A stretch of 64,000 bases of DNA from Clostridium sp. C2-6-12 (GCF_009928485.1 NZ_JAABNP010000033.1:1-64000), one strand, 5' to 3'; counted from the first letter of the stretch, positions 44,281 through 53,078 are shown. The notes: generated from the letters alone by a model not told the origin. Translations and numbers: made by a program.

Positions 44281-44454
44281 TATAAAACCTCACTTTTAGT
44301 AAAATAGCATATAGTAAAAACTATTTAAAATATAAATACTATTTAAGTTATTAAAGAAATAATATGTATTATACAATAAAATTATTTTATTGTATAAGTA
44401 TCTGCATAGTTAATATCTATTATACTAAATATAGCTTGTGAATTATATTAAAAA

Positions 44455-45363
44455 TTAACTTTTAATATGCCTGATAGCTTCAGATATATTGCCATTTGAT
44501 TTATTTAAAATTTCTTCACATATTTCTTTATTTTGGTTTGTTAATATCATGCAAATTGCAAGTTTAACATTATAATTACTTTTTATTAAATATTTCGAAG
44601 CCACATCTATTGTGCAATCAGTACTTTCTGCAATAATGTTTTTAGCACGTTCTATTAATTTATCGTTGGTTGGTTGAACGTCAACCATTAAATTGTGATA
44701 AACCTTACCATGCTTTATCATTAATGAAGTAGAAATCATATTTAAAATCATTTTTTGAGCGCTTCCGGCTTTCATTCTTGTGCTACCAGTTACAACTTCA
44801 GGACCCACTATTGCTTCAATTGACACATCCGCATGTTTACCTATTTCAGAAGAATTTACACACGAAATTGCACCGGTTAATGCACCAACTTCATGTGCAT
44901 AATCAAGTCCTCCAATAACATAAGGAGTTCTTCCACTGGCAGCTAATCCTATTACTGTATCGTTTTTATTTAACTCTATATTCATTAAATCCTCTTTTGC
45001 AAGAGTTAAGGAATCTTCAGCACCTTCTTTGGATTTGATTAGTGCACTATAACCGCCAGCTATTATTCCTTGAAATAAAGATGGATCTACCCCATAAGTA
45101 GGAGGACATTCACTGGCATCTAAAACGCCTAATCTTCCACTTGTACCAGCGCCGATGTATATTATACGTCCTCCTGATAACATTTTTTCATATGCTAAAT
45201 TTATTAGCTTTTCAATAGATGGAATTACTTTTTCTATAGCAAGTGAAATTTTTTTATCCTCATTGTTAATTACAGTAAGTATATCATTTGTATTCATTAA
45301 ATCTATATTTTTACTATTCGAATTAATTTGTTCTGTATCAAGGATATCTAAATTGATTTTCAA
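44455..45363 (-). CDS. murQ: N-acetylmuramic acid 6-phosphate etherase
   Basis: The 302-residue SIS-fold lyase has IYIGAGTSGRLGVLDASECP (catalytic Glu near 83), GLAASGRTPYVIG, VGPEVVTGSTRMKAGSAQKM and a C-terminal UBA-like tail. It removes D-lactate from MurNAc-6-P, yielding GlcNAc-6-P for NagA. The start is probably TTG at 45363, 9 nt after AAGGAG; the GTG at 45372 overlaps that signal. It is divergent from the MurP-like PTS gene 450 bp away and upstream of the RpiR gene. Confidence 0.97.
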   Translation of the reverse strand: MKINLDILDTEQINSNSKNIDLMNTNDILTVINNEDKKISLAIEKVIPSIEKLINLAYEKMLSGGRIIYIGAGTSGRLGVLDASECPPTYGVDPSLFQGIIAGGYSALIKSKEGAEDSLTLAKEDLMNIELNKNDTVIGLAASGRTPYVIGGLDYAHEVGALTGAISCVNSSEIGKHADVSIEAIVGPEVVTGSTRMKAGSAQKMILNMISTSLMIKHGKVYHNLMVDVQPTNDKLIERAKNIIAESTDCTIDVASKYLIKSNYNVKLAICMILTNQNKEICEEILNKSNGNISEAIRHIKS

Positions 45364-45402
45364 GACAATCACTCCTTTATCTTTGTTAAATATATTATAT
45401 AA

Positions 45403-45425
45403 ATATTGAAATATAATTTCAATAT
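45403..45425. promoter_or_regulatory. palindrome upstream of murQ, possible RpiR operator
   Basis: ATATTGAAAT and ATTTCAATAT flank ATA, a perfect 10-3-10 palindrome 40 bp before murQ. RpiR-family operators are often TGAAA...TTTCA palindromes, and similar ones precede the gene at 63991. The rest of 45426-45670 is AT-rich with nothing clear. Confidence 0.5.
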
Positions 45426-45670
45426 ATTAATCTAAACAATGCAATTATATTTTATGTAATTACATTATGGAGATGCCATTATTAAGTTAATTATATTTAA
45501 AGTAAGTAATATAAAAATATAGATTATTATAAATACTAATATTTTTGTAAATGAACCATATAATATATTGATATGTTCTTTAATATAATAAGTTTCAATT
45601 AAAGTTAATGAATTAAATTCATATAACTAAAATAAAATTTTAAGTATATTATATTATAAGTGAAATTTTA

Positions 45671-45698
45671 TTGACATATATAAAGGAGAGATTATAAT
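45671..45698 (+). promoter_or_regulatory. sigma-A promoter of the murP-like gene
   Basis: TTGACA (45671-45676) and TATAAT (45693-45698), both consensus, are 16 nt apart. The leader to 45814 carries TATCATAA and TTATGATA as an inverted pair (about 45767-45802), a possible operator. Confidence 0.8.
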
Positions 45699-45813
45699 AA
45701 AAATATACTAGTAAAAATTAGGAAGGGTTATTATAGTGTGTAAGTCAGGAAATTATAAAAAATTATCATAACGTTTTCTGATTTGATAATTATGATAGCA
45801 GAAAGGAGTATTT

Positions 45814-47235
45814 ATGGATTATAAGAGAATTGCTGAAGAAGTTTTGGAGTCTATTGGAGGAAAAGACAATGTTTTTGGAAATGCAACTTGTATGACAAGA
45901 CTTCGTATTACTGTTAAAGACAAATTAGCAGTAGATTTAGGTAGAATAAAGAAAATAGAAGGCGTATTGGGAATTGTTGAATCCGACACAATACAAATAG
46001 TTTTTGGACCTGGAAAGGTAGAGAAAGTTGGCGCAGAATTTTCAGAGTTAACAGGTATCTCTTTAGGTTTTACAGAAGAAGTAAATGCTGAAGAACTTGC
46101 TAAAGAAAATAAAGCTGCCAATAAAGCTAAACAAACAAATCCAGTTCAAGTATTTCTAAGAAAAATAGCAAATATTTTTGTACCTTTACTTCCAGGAATA
46201 ATTGCAGCAGGATTAATAAATGGTATTACAAACGTTATAAATGTTTCAACTCATGGTTCATTAAGTGGACAATGGTGGTATGAATGTATAAGAACAATGG
46301 GATGGGCACTCTTTGCTTATTTACCTATTCTTGTAGGTATGAATGCAGCTAAGGAATTTAAAGGATCACCAGCATTAGGTGCAATGGCAGGAGCACTATC
46401 GATTGCAAATGCAGCTATGCCGCTTTTATCAAAATTTAAAGATGCACCAGTAATTCTTCCATTGACAGGTACAGTATTTAATCCAGCAGCTGGGGGATTA
46501 TTAGCAGCCCTTATTAGTGGTATGTTTTTTGCTATTTTAGAACATCAAATTCGTAAATTTATACCCGATATACTTCAAACCTTTTTTACACCATTGTTAA
46601 CAGTTATTATTGGTGGGATAATTACATTATTAGTACTTCAACCAATAGGGGCAGGCTTAACAGTTGGTATTTTCGGAATTTTAAATTTTATATATGTTAA
46701 ATTAGGTGTAGTCGGTGGATACATATTATCAGCAGGCTTTTTACCTTTAGTTGCAGTTGGATTGCATCAAGCACTAACTCCAATTCATGCTATGCTAAAT
46801 GATCCAAATGGAGCTACACAAGGAATAAATTATTTGTTACCTATTCTTATGATGGCAGGTGGAGGACAAGTTGGTGCTGGTCTTGCATTATACTTAAAAA
46901 CTAAAAACAAAAAATTAAAACAATTAACAAGAGATTCATTACCAGTTGGGATATTAGGTATTGGTGAACCAATGATGTATGCAGTAACCCTTCCACTTGG
47001 AAAACCATTTGTAACTGCATGTTTAGGATCTGGAATCGGAGGTATATTAGCATCTATATTCCATTTAGGTACAGTATCTCAAGGAGTATCAGGATTATTT
47101 GGACTATTAATAGTTATACCAGGAACACAGCTTTTTTATATTATTTCAATGCTAGGTGCTTATGTAGGTGGATTTATACTAACATACTTCTTTGGTGTTG
47201 ATGATAAAAGAATTGATGAAGTTTATGGAAAATAA
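45814..47235 (+). CDS. murP: PTS EIIBC, MurP-like (N-acetylmuramic acid)
   Basis: The 473-residue protein has an N-terminal EIIB of the glucose/sucrose type (about 1-90) with phospho-Cys26 in ATCMTRLRI. A linker (about 95-112) and EIIC follow (about 115-460; ALGAMAGALSIANAAMP, GLHQALTPIHAML, GIGEPMMYAVTLPLG). There is no EIIA domain. EIIBC proteins of this form flanked by murQ and a MupG gene import MurNAc or MurNAc-GlcNAc as the 6-phosphate. The EIIA at 31855 is the likely donor. AAAGGAG precedes the ATG; a MupG gene follows 20 bp later. Confidence 0.88.
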   Translation: MDYKRIAEEVLESIGGKDNVFGNATCMTRLRITVKDKLAVDLGRIKKIEGVLGIVESDTIQIVFGPGKVEKVGAEFSELTGISLGFTEEVNAEELAKENKAANKAKQTNPVQVFLRKIANIFVPLLPGIIAAGLINGITNVINVSTHGSLSGQWWYECIRTMGWALFAYLPILVGMNAAKEFKGSPALGAMAGALSIANAAMPLLSKFKDAPVILPLTGTVFNPAAGGLLAALISGMFFAILEHQIRKFIPDILQTFFTPLLTVIIGGIITLLVLQPIGAGLTVGIFGILNFIYVKLGVVGGYILSAGFLPLVAVGLHQALTPIHAMLNDPNGATQGINYLLPILMMAGGGQVGAGLALYLKTKNKKLKQLTRDSLPVGILGIGEPMMYAVTLPLGKPFVTACLGSGIGGILASIFHLGTVSQGVSGLFGLLIVIPGTQLFYIISMLGAYVGGFILTYFFGVDDKRIDEVYGK

Positions 47236-47255
47236 ATTATGAAAAGGTGTTTGAT

Positions 47256-48302
47256 ATGTATACATTTGGAATATCATTATATCTTGGTACAGGATATGAA
47301 AAAAATAAAGAAATAATTGAAAAGTCTAATAAGAACAATGCTAAGTATGCTTTCACTTCACTTCATATACCAGAAGAAAAGGTTAATAATTATGAAGAAG
47401 AAGTAAAATCCTTATTGAATCTTTGTAAATTGAATAATTTAAATCTAATAGTTGATGTTGGACCAAGAACACTAGAAAAGCTTGGGTTTAGTAATTTTAA
47501 AGAACTTAAACAAACTAGTATAACCCATTTACGTTTAGATTATGGATTTAAAAATCAAGAAATTATTGAATTGTCTAAAGATTTTAACATTGTATTCAAT
47601 GCATCAACTTTATCAGATAAAGATATAAATGATTTGAAAGCATTAAATGCGGATTTTTCAAGATTTTTAGCATGCCATAACTTTTATCCTAAACCTTTAA
47701 CTGGATTGTCTTTAAAAAAAGTAAGCAAAATTAATGAAAAATTAAAAAGTTTTGGTATTACTACTATGGCATTTGTAGCAGGAAATAAAGATTTAAGAGG
47801 ACCTCTTCATATGGGATTACCAACAGTTGAAGAACATAGATGTGGAGATTTATTGTTTAATATGCTTCAGCTAATTAAAGATACTGAAACAGACATTCCA
47901 ATGATTGGAGACATAGATATTAAAGATGAAACTTGGATTAAATTAAAAGAATTATCAGAGGGATATATTTCTTTACCTGCTACAATAGATGAAAAATATT
48001 CATTTGTGAAAAATATAATTCACCATGACAGGCTAGATTCTAGTGATTATGTAATAAGGTCTCAAGAATCACGTGAGTATAGTTCACAAGGTGAAATTAT
48101 CCAGGCTGAATTATTAAAAGAACGAAATAAAGGCAGTGTTTTCATAGGAAATTTAGATTATCTAAGATATTCAGGTGAACTTGAAATTGCAAGGCAAGAT
48201 TTAGCGCTAGAACCTAAGGTTAATGTTATAGGTAAAATTAATAACGATGGCATTAAATATTTAGATTATATTACTGAGGGTTTAGGATTCAAATTTATAT
48301 AG
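47256..48302 (+). CDS. mupG: MupG-like 6-phospho-N-acetylmuramidase (DUF871), second copy
   Basis: The 348-residue DUF871 protein has GISLYLGTGYEKN, VDVGPRTLEKLG, LRLDYGF, ACHNFYPKPLTGLS, DYVIRSQESRE and NLDYLRYSGELE. It is cotranscribed with the MurP-like transporter. This is the arrangement of the S. aureus mupG-murP-murR set, so it is the more likely true MupG. It would cut MurNAc-6-P-GlcNAc in the cytoplasm. A GTG at 47247 is in frame, but AAAAGGTG suits ATG 47256. A T-tailed hairpin (copy 3 of the dispersed repeat) follows. Confidence 0.92.
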   Translation: MYTFGISLYLGTGYEKNKEIIEKSNKNNAKYAFTSLHIPEEKVNNYEEEVKSLLNLCKLNNLNLIVDVGPRTLEKLGFSNFKELKQTSITHLRLDYGFKNQEIIELSKDFNIVFNASTLSDKDINDLKALNADFSRFLACHNFYPKPLTGLSLKKVSKINEKLKSFGITTMAFVAGNKDLRGPLHMGLPTVEEHRCGDLLFNMLQLIKDTETDIPMIGDIDIKDETWIKLKELSEGYISLPATIDEKYSFVKNIIHHDRLDSSDYVIRSQESREYSSQGEIIQAELLKERNKGSVFIGNLDYLRYSGELEIARQDLALEPKVNVIGKINNDGIKYLDYITEGLGFKFI

Positions 48303-48386
48303 CTTAAAAAAACAATTACTTATGATATAAATAATATTAAAAATGAAGAAATGAAAATAGGCTCATAATCTTAAAATAATATATGT

Positions 48387-48449
48387 ATAACCTCAATAAG
48401 TAGATTAGTTAATAAAAATAAAAATACTTAGTGAGGTTATCTTTTTTTT
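48387..48449 (+). terminator. dispersed hairpin, copy 3, with T run
   Basis: ATAACCTCAATAAGTA (48387-48402) pairs with TACTTAGTGAGGTTAT (48425-48440, one G-T or mismatch), then C and eight Ts. It is a full rho-independent terminator for the murP-mupG operon. Confidence 0.85.
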
Positions 48450-48508
48450 GTATGTATTAAAGTTTATAATAGCTAATGTAACAAATTTAATTTTGGTGGT
48501 GAAATATA

Positions 48509-49543
48509 TTGGAATACGTAAATGATATTAACATAAATGAAGCAGTTATCCACATATTAGATAGCAATGGAGAAGAGCCTGTGCTTAATGAGTATAGTCT
48601 AGATTTAGATGAGGATATATATAAATTTTTATTTAAGCATATAGAAAAATGTTTTAAAGACGAAGAACTTAAATATGCAAAATTTAATCCAGAGAGGAAT
48701 ATAGTAAAAGAAGTTGTTCAGGATTATTTAAATCAAGTAACCAATGATTTAGTTGATTTATCTAAGGAACTTGCTAGGCAGTTGTTCATAATAATGAAGG
48801 GAAATGTGAACATACCATCTGGAGATTTAATAATTGCATCAATAATGACTGATCAAGGACCTATGATAAGTATTTTAAAAATGGATTATGTTAAAAACTT
48901 TACTCATGAGATTCAATTTATTGATCAAAAGATTGGAATAGGAATAGTGCCACAAGTAGCAGGGCTACCAGGAAGTGGTCAAAAGATACAAAAAGCAGCT
49001 TTCATTAAACTTCTTAAGGAAGAGGATAATTATAATTTAATGATTCTTGATAAACAAAAAGGTGGATCAGAAGAAGAATATGGTGCAAATTACTTTATAA
49101 ATACATTTTTAGGAGCCAGCATCATTACAAATGAAAGAGATATGACAAAGACCTTTGTAAAAGCAGCAGAAAATTGGACTAGAAAAAATATTACTGAAGA
49201 TGCAGGAAAAGCAGAGGAAATTAGGACTGCTATTAAAACTAAGTTAAAAGAAGAGGACACAATAAATATAGATTCATTTTCGGAAGAACTTTTCAATGAA
49301 CACCCACAAGTAAAAGAGGATTTTTCCAATTACATAAAACAGCAAGGGCTAGAAGAAGTTGCTGTAGATAAAACTTGGGTTGATAAAAAATTAAAGAGAG
49401 TCAGATTAAATATTGATAAGCAAATTGATTTATATATAAATGAAGATACTTATCATGATTCTAGTAAATTTGAAATTCAAAGAAATGGTGATGGAACAAT
49501 TAATCTAATAGTAAAGAATGTTATTAATTATATAGAAAAGTAG
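48509..49543 (+). CDS. nucleoid-associated protein, NdpA-like
   Basis: The 344-residue protein is of the 37-kDa nucleoid-associated family (PF04245-like), soluble, with scattered family features: IVKEVVQDYL, LIIASIMTDQGPMISILKMDY, GSEEEYGANYFINTFLGA and ERDMTKTFVKAAENW. The start is TTG at 48509 after GGTGGTGA; no better start is seen. E. coli YejK/NdpA binds nucleoid, but its task is unclear, and some relatives sit near phage or mobile genes. Here it is monocistronic, between the cell-wall sugar genes and a hairpin-rich stretch. Confidence 0.75.
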   Translation: MEYVNDININEAVIHILDSNGEEPVLNEYSLDLDEDIYKFLFKHIEKCFKDEELKYAKFNPERNIVKEVVQDYLNQVTNDLVDLSKELARQLFIIMKGNVNIPSGDLIIASIMTDQGPMISILKMDYVKNFTHEIQFIDQKIGIGIVPQVAGLPGSGQKIQKAAFIKLLKEEDNYNLMILDKQKGGSEEEYGANYFINTFLGASIITNERDMTKTFVKAAENWTRKNITEDAGKAEEIRTAIKTKLKEEDTINIDSFSEELFNEHPQVKEDFSNYIKQQGLEEVAVDKTWVDKKLKRVRLNIDKQIDLYINEDTYHDSSKFEIQRNGDGTINLIVKNVINYIEK

Positions 49544-49549
49544 AGAAAA

Positions 49550-49690
49550 CGAAACTTGTTTCGCATTGAATCACTTTCACATAGTAAAAGTGATGCTCCA
49601 AAAGTTCGAGACCCCAAATTTCATATTTGGGGTCTCGAACTTTCACACAGTGCATTTTATATTTGGAAAGCAGAACTTTCCTTAAGGAAA
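49550..49690. ncRNA. cluster of hairpins, possible structured RNA or strong terminator
   Basis: In order there are: CGAAAC/GTTTCG (49550-49563); ATCACTTT/AAAGTGAT (49570-49594); a perfect 19-bp stem, AAAGTTCGAGACCCCAAAT with its complement (49601-49643), that is much richer in GC than the surroundings; GGAAAG/CTTTCC (49665-49681); and TTTCCTTAAGGAAA (49677-49690). No long T run follows the main stem. No coding frame is evident. It may be a 3' RNA element of the preceding gene or an independent small RNA. Confidence 0.4.
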
Positions 49691-49726
49691 ATATATAAAC
49701 AGAGCTATGCCTAATAAGTAGAGTAA

Positions 49727-49766
49727 AAGGAATTATGGCTGCAGTAATATGCAGACATAATTCCTT
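49727..49766 (-). terminator. terminator after the DUF2798 gene
   Basis: AAGGAATTATG (49727-49737) pairs with CATAATTCCTT (49756-49766), with an inner CTGCA/TGCAG stem. The minus-strand exit is T-rich. Confidence 0.7.
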
Positions 49767-49782
49767 CTGTCTTATAAATAAA

Positions 49783-50238
49783 TTAATGACTAGGATACAT
49801 TTTAAAGAAAATGCCTCTTGCTATTGGCCCAACTATAAGTAATTGAAGTGGCATAGCACAAATAAAGTTCATTCCTAAAGTTTTAACAAATTGTAATGGA
49901 AATTCTGAAGGTGTAGTTCTATGTATTATTGATACAATTAAAGACATACAAAAACACATACCGCAAACCATAAAGAATGATATAAGTAATACTTTCTTAA
50001 GCAGCGGGTCATTGTCATTTACTATTTTAGCTACAAGTCCTTTAGCTAATTTACCAACTAAGAACCAATCTAAAATTAATGCTACACAAAAAATAGGTAC
50101 ATATGGTATTAAAATTCCCATAAATAAATTACTAGTAAATCCATTTTGTAAAATACCATTATATAAGTCCATTCCTAAGACCATTAAAGCACAACAAATA
50201 AGTGTAAATATAAAATTTTCTTTTTTATTTTTTCCCAT
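49783..50238 (-). CDS. DUF2798-family membrane protein
   Basis: The 151-residue protein has four hydrophobic helices arranged as two similar halves: FIFTLICCALMVLGMDLYNG with IPYVPIFCVALILDWFLVG, and LISFFMVCGMCFCMSLIVS with MNFICAMPLQLLIVGPIA. This is the DUF2798 duplicate layout. The start is ATG 50238 (AAGGAG 7 nt upstream) rather than the upstream in-frame codon. It is divergent from a MarR regulator, with two shared operator palindromes between, so it is probably repressed by it. Function is unknown; membrane transport or stress response is possible. Confidence 0.82.
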   Translation of the reverse strand: MGKNKKENFIFTLICCALMVLGMDLYNGILQNGFTSNLFMGILIPYVPIFCVALILDWFLVGKLAKGLVAKIVNDNDPLLKKVLLISFFMVCGMCFCMSLIVSIIHRTTPSEFPLQFVKTLGMNFICAMPLQLLIVGPIARGIFFKMYPSH

Positions 50239-50261
50239 GATACATCTCCTTATAAAATAAA

Positions 50262-50280
50262 TTGTCAACTAAGTTTACAA
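50262..50280. promoter_or_regulatory. MarR operator-like site 1
   Basis: TTGTCAACTAAGTTTACAA is a near-perfect 8-3-8 palindrome with one mismatch, 24 bp upstream of the DUF2798 start. Confidence 0.75.
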
Positions 50281-50306
50281 TTTATTTTATCATTATGAAA
50301 AAGATT

Positions 50307-50325
50307 TTGTCAACAAAGTTGACAA
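50307..50325. promoter_or_regulatory. MarR operator-like site 2
   Basis: TTGTCAACAAAGTTGACAA is a perfect 8-3-8 palindrome. It matches site 1 at 17 of 19 positions, and the two start 45 bp apart. Confidence 0.8.
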
Positions 50326-50386
50326 AGAAAATTGAAATTTCTATAATAAATAATAAGAGAAATAATATGGATAAGAGGGAATCAAT

Positions 50387-50815
50387 ATGGACAATTATTT
50401 GGAAACTTTAAACTTAATAGATTTAATCAGTGAAAAGCATAAAAAGCTTCGTAAAGAAGTTATGAAATTATGGGCTCAGAAGCATTCAGAATATATATCA
50501 GATTCAGAATCACATATGTTAGGAACTATTAATATAAGAGAAATGACAGTAGCTGAAGTTGCAAGAAAAATGAATATCTCAAGACAGGGAGCACATAAGT
50601 GTGCAAAAAAATTGATTGATAATGAATATATTATGTTAAAGTCAATTGAAGGAAATAATAGAGATAAATTAATTGTATTAACTGAAAAAGGTGAAGAATA
50701 TTGCACAGAAATGCTTATATTAAAGAAGCAGTTAGAGGATAATATTATTAAAAAAATGGGTGATGAAAATATTCAATTTGTAAAAGAATTTTTGCGAAAA
50801 GATTGGCTAGATTAG
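50387..50815 (+). CDS. MarR-family transcriptional regulator
   Basis: The 142-residue winged-helix protein has a recognition segment MTVAEVARKMNISRQGAHKC (about 55-75), a wing KSIEGNNRDKLIVLTEKGEEY and helical ends for dimerisation. It is divergent from the DUF2798 gene with two near-identical palindromes between, so it likely represses both itself and that gene. Ligand is unknown. GAGGG precedes the ATG. A two-way terminator separates it from argF. Confidence 0.88.
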   Translation: MDNYLETLNLIDLISEKHKKLRKEVMKLWAQKHSEYISDSESHMLGTINIREMTVAEVARKMNISRQGAHKCAKKLIDNEYIMLKSIEGNNRDKLIVLTEKGEEYCTEMLILKKQLEDNIIKKMGDENIQFVKEFLRKDWLD

Positions 50816-50847
50816 ATTGAATATATAAAATTTATTAAGATAAATAG

Positions 50848-50877
50848 AAAAACAAGGAGTGAATGCTCCTTGTTTTC
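50848..50877. terminator. two-way terminator between MarR gene and argF
   Basis: AAAACAAGGAG pairs exactly with CTCCTTGTTTT around a 6-nt loop, flanked by A and T tracts. Confidence 0.9.
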
Positions 50878-50919
50878 TATTTAAATTTATATTTTAAGAT
50901 ATAAGGAAAGGAATCAGTT

Positions 50920-51840
50920 TTATTTCATTAATTTAACAAGAACAGCTTTTTGTGCATGTAATCTATTTTCAGATTCATCAAAAATAGAATCAGCATTATC
51001 TTCTAAAACTTCAGCTGTAATTTCTTCACCCCTATGTGCTGGAAGGCAGTGAAGTACCATAACATTACTATCAGCTACAGCCATTAATTCCTTGTTTATT
51101 TGGAAGTCTTTAAATGCTTTAGTTCTTGCTTCAATTTCTTCCTCATGTCCCATGCTTGCCCAGACATCAGTAATTAATACATCAGCATCTTTAGCTGCCT
51201 CAGCAGGAGAGGTAGTTACCGTAAAAGTAACACCTTCTTTTTCTGCAATTTCTTTTGCTCTGTTTAAGTATGCCTCTGAAGCAGTATATTCTTTTGGTGA
51301 TGCAATAGCAAAGTTCATTCCAACCTTTAAGCAGCCAATCATTAAAGAATTTGCCATATTATTTCCATCACCTATGAAGGCAACTTTTAATCCTTCAAGA
51401 ATGTTTTTATTTTCTCTTATAGTCATTAAGTCAGCTAATACTTGGCATGGATGTTCTTGATCAGTTAATCCATTTATTATTGGTATTGATGAGTATTTAG
51501 CTAATTTTTCAACTTCTTCATGAGAAAAGGTTCTAATCATTATACCTTGCAAAAATCTTGAAAGAGTTCTTGCAGTATCTTCCATTGGTTCTCCACGACC
51601 AATTTGTAAATCTCTATCGGTTAGAAACAATGAATTTCCACCTAATTGATACATACCAACTTCAAAAGAAACTCTGGTTCTAGTAGAGGATTTTTCAAAT
51701 ATCATACCTAAGCTTTTCCCTTTTAAGTGAGGATGTTCTATATCATGTTTTTGTTCGTATTTTAATTGATCTGCTAAATTTAAAATTTCTAAAATTTCTT
51801 CTTTAGAGAGATCATCCATTTTCAATAAATTTTTTTTCAT
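50920..51840 (-). CDS. argF: ornithine carbamoyltransferase
   Basis: The 306-residue enzyme has the carbamoyl-phosphate loop SSTRTRVSFE (about 54-63), MIRTFSHEE, the ornithine segment DQEHPCQVLADL (about 126) and HCLPAHRGEEI (about 262). It converts ornithine and carbamoyl phosphate to citrulline. GGGGG 6 nt before the ATG supports the start. It is the last gene of the argCJBDF run on this strand, 33 bp after argD, with a short AATTAACA/TGTTAATT hairpin between. It could be the catabolic argI form by sequence, but context makes it biosynthetic. Confidence 0.96.
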   Translation of the reverse strand: MKKNLLKMDDLSKEEILEILNLADQLKYEQKHDIEHPHLKGKSLGMIFEKSSTRTRVSFEVGMYQLGGNSLFLTDRDLQIGRGEPMEDTARTLSRFLQGIMIRTFSHEEVEKLAKYSSIPIINGLTDQEHPCQVLADLMTIRENKNILEGLKVAFIGDGNNMANSLMIGCLKVGMNFAIASPKEYTASEAYLNRAKEIAEKEGVTFTVTTSPAEAAKDADVLITDVWASMGHEEEIEARTKAFKDFQINKELMAVADSNVMVLHCLPAHRGEEITAEVLEDNADSIFDESENRLHAQKAVLVKLMK

Positions 51841-51873
51841 ACATATCCCCCGAACTCAATTAACAGTTTCTTG

Positions 51874-53058
51874 TTAATTTTTTATGTTTGATAATATTTC
51901 TAGGATTATTTTTATTCCTGATTCTAGTTCTTTTTTAGTTATAACAAGAGGTGGAAGAAGTCTTACAACATCTTTTCCAGCTGTTAATACTAATAATCCT
52001 TTTTTAATAGCTTCTTTTTGAACTAATGCAGGATCACATTTTACTTTTATTCCAATCATTAAGCCAATTCCACGAACATCTACTACTTGAGGATTATTAG
52101 CTTCTTCAATAAGTTCTTTTACATAAGCACCTTTTTTAGCTATTTTCTCAAAAATTTTATCAGTGCAAAGTTCTTTAAGAACTACTAAAGCACCAGCACA
52201 TGCAACTGGGTTAGCTCCAAAAGTTGAACCATGATCACCAGGTTTAAATACATCTGCTACTTTTGAAGAGCAAAGAATACCTCCAATAGGAAGACCAGCT
52301 CCGAGACCTTTTGCTACAGAAACAATATCAGCTTCTACATCAAAATTATTGTAACCAAACATTTTACCAGTTCTAGCTATACCGCATTGAACTTCATCAA
52401 AGATAACAAGTATATCTTTTTCATTGCAAATTTTCACTACTTCTTGAACAAAAGCTTTATCTAATGGAATTACTCCGCCTTCACCTTGAATTGCTTCAAG
52501 CATTATAGCACAAACATCATTTGTAAGCTTTTCCTTGAAATCTTCAATGTCATTAGCTTTTACATAATTAAAACCTTCAGTAAAAGGGAAGAAGTATTTA
52601 TGAAATTTCTCTTGTCCAGTAGCTTTTAATGTAGTTATTGTTCTTCCGTGGAAGGATTGCATTAAAGTAAGTACTGTGCTTCTTCCTTCACCATATTTAT
52701 CATAACTATATTTTCTAGCTAATTTAATTGAACCCTCATTAGCTTCAGCTCCAGAATTAGCAAAAAATACTTTACTCATATTAGATTTTTCAGTTAATTC
52801 TTTAGCAAGTTTTACACTTGGTTCAGTGTAAAATATGTTAGAGGCATGAGTAAGAGTTTTTAATTGTTTACTAGTTGCTTTAACCCATTTTTCATGGCCA
52901 TACCCTAAACTGCTAACCCCAATTCCACTTGTAAAATCCAAATATTTATTTTCATCTGAATCGTATAAATAAACACCTTCGCCATGAGTGATTACTGGTT
53001 TTAAGCGACCATAACTATTTACAATATGTTCTTTTGCTTCATTAAAATCATATGACAT
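51874..53058 (-). CDS. argD: acetylornithine aminotransferase
   Basis: The 394-residue class III PLP aminotransferase has FTSGIGVSSLGYGH, FFANSGAEANEGSIKLARKY, SFHGRT, FDEVQCGIARTG and the PLP Lys in SVAKGLGAGLPIGG (about 248). It transfers the amino group of glutamate to N-acetylglutamate semialdehyde. GGGGGTG lies 6 nt before the ATG. A heptamer repeat block fills the 47-bp gap to argB. Confidence 0.96.
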   Translation of the reverse strand: MSYDFNEAKEHIVNSYGRLKPVITHGEGVYLYDSDENKYLDFTSGIGVSSLGYGHEKWVKATSKQLKTLTHASNIFYTEPSVKLAKELTEKSNMSKVFFANSGAEANEGSIKLARKYSYDKYGEGRSTVLTLMQSFHGRTITTLKATGQEKFHKYFFPFTEGFNYVKANDIEDFKEKLTNDVCAIMLEAIQGEGGVIPLDKAFVQEVVKICNEKDILVIFDEVQCGIARTGKMFGYNNFDVEADIVSVAKGLGAGLPIGGILCSSKVADVFKPGDHGSTFGANPVACAGALVVLKELCTDKIFEKIAKKGAYVKELIEEANNPQVVDVRGIGLMIGIKVKCDPALVQKEAIKKGLLVLTAGKDVVRLLPPLVITKKELESGIKIILEILSNIKN

Positions 53059-53078
53059 AAAAACACCCCCAATTAATT

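Noticed and set aside
45764..45785. Possible CRE (catabolite) site before the murP-like gene
   Set aside because: ATAACGTTTTCT has three departures from consensus and overlaps a better inverted pair.
51092..51460. Plus-strand open frame of 122 codons inside argF
   Set aside because: It is a shadow of the strongly supported argF reading frame.
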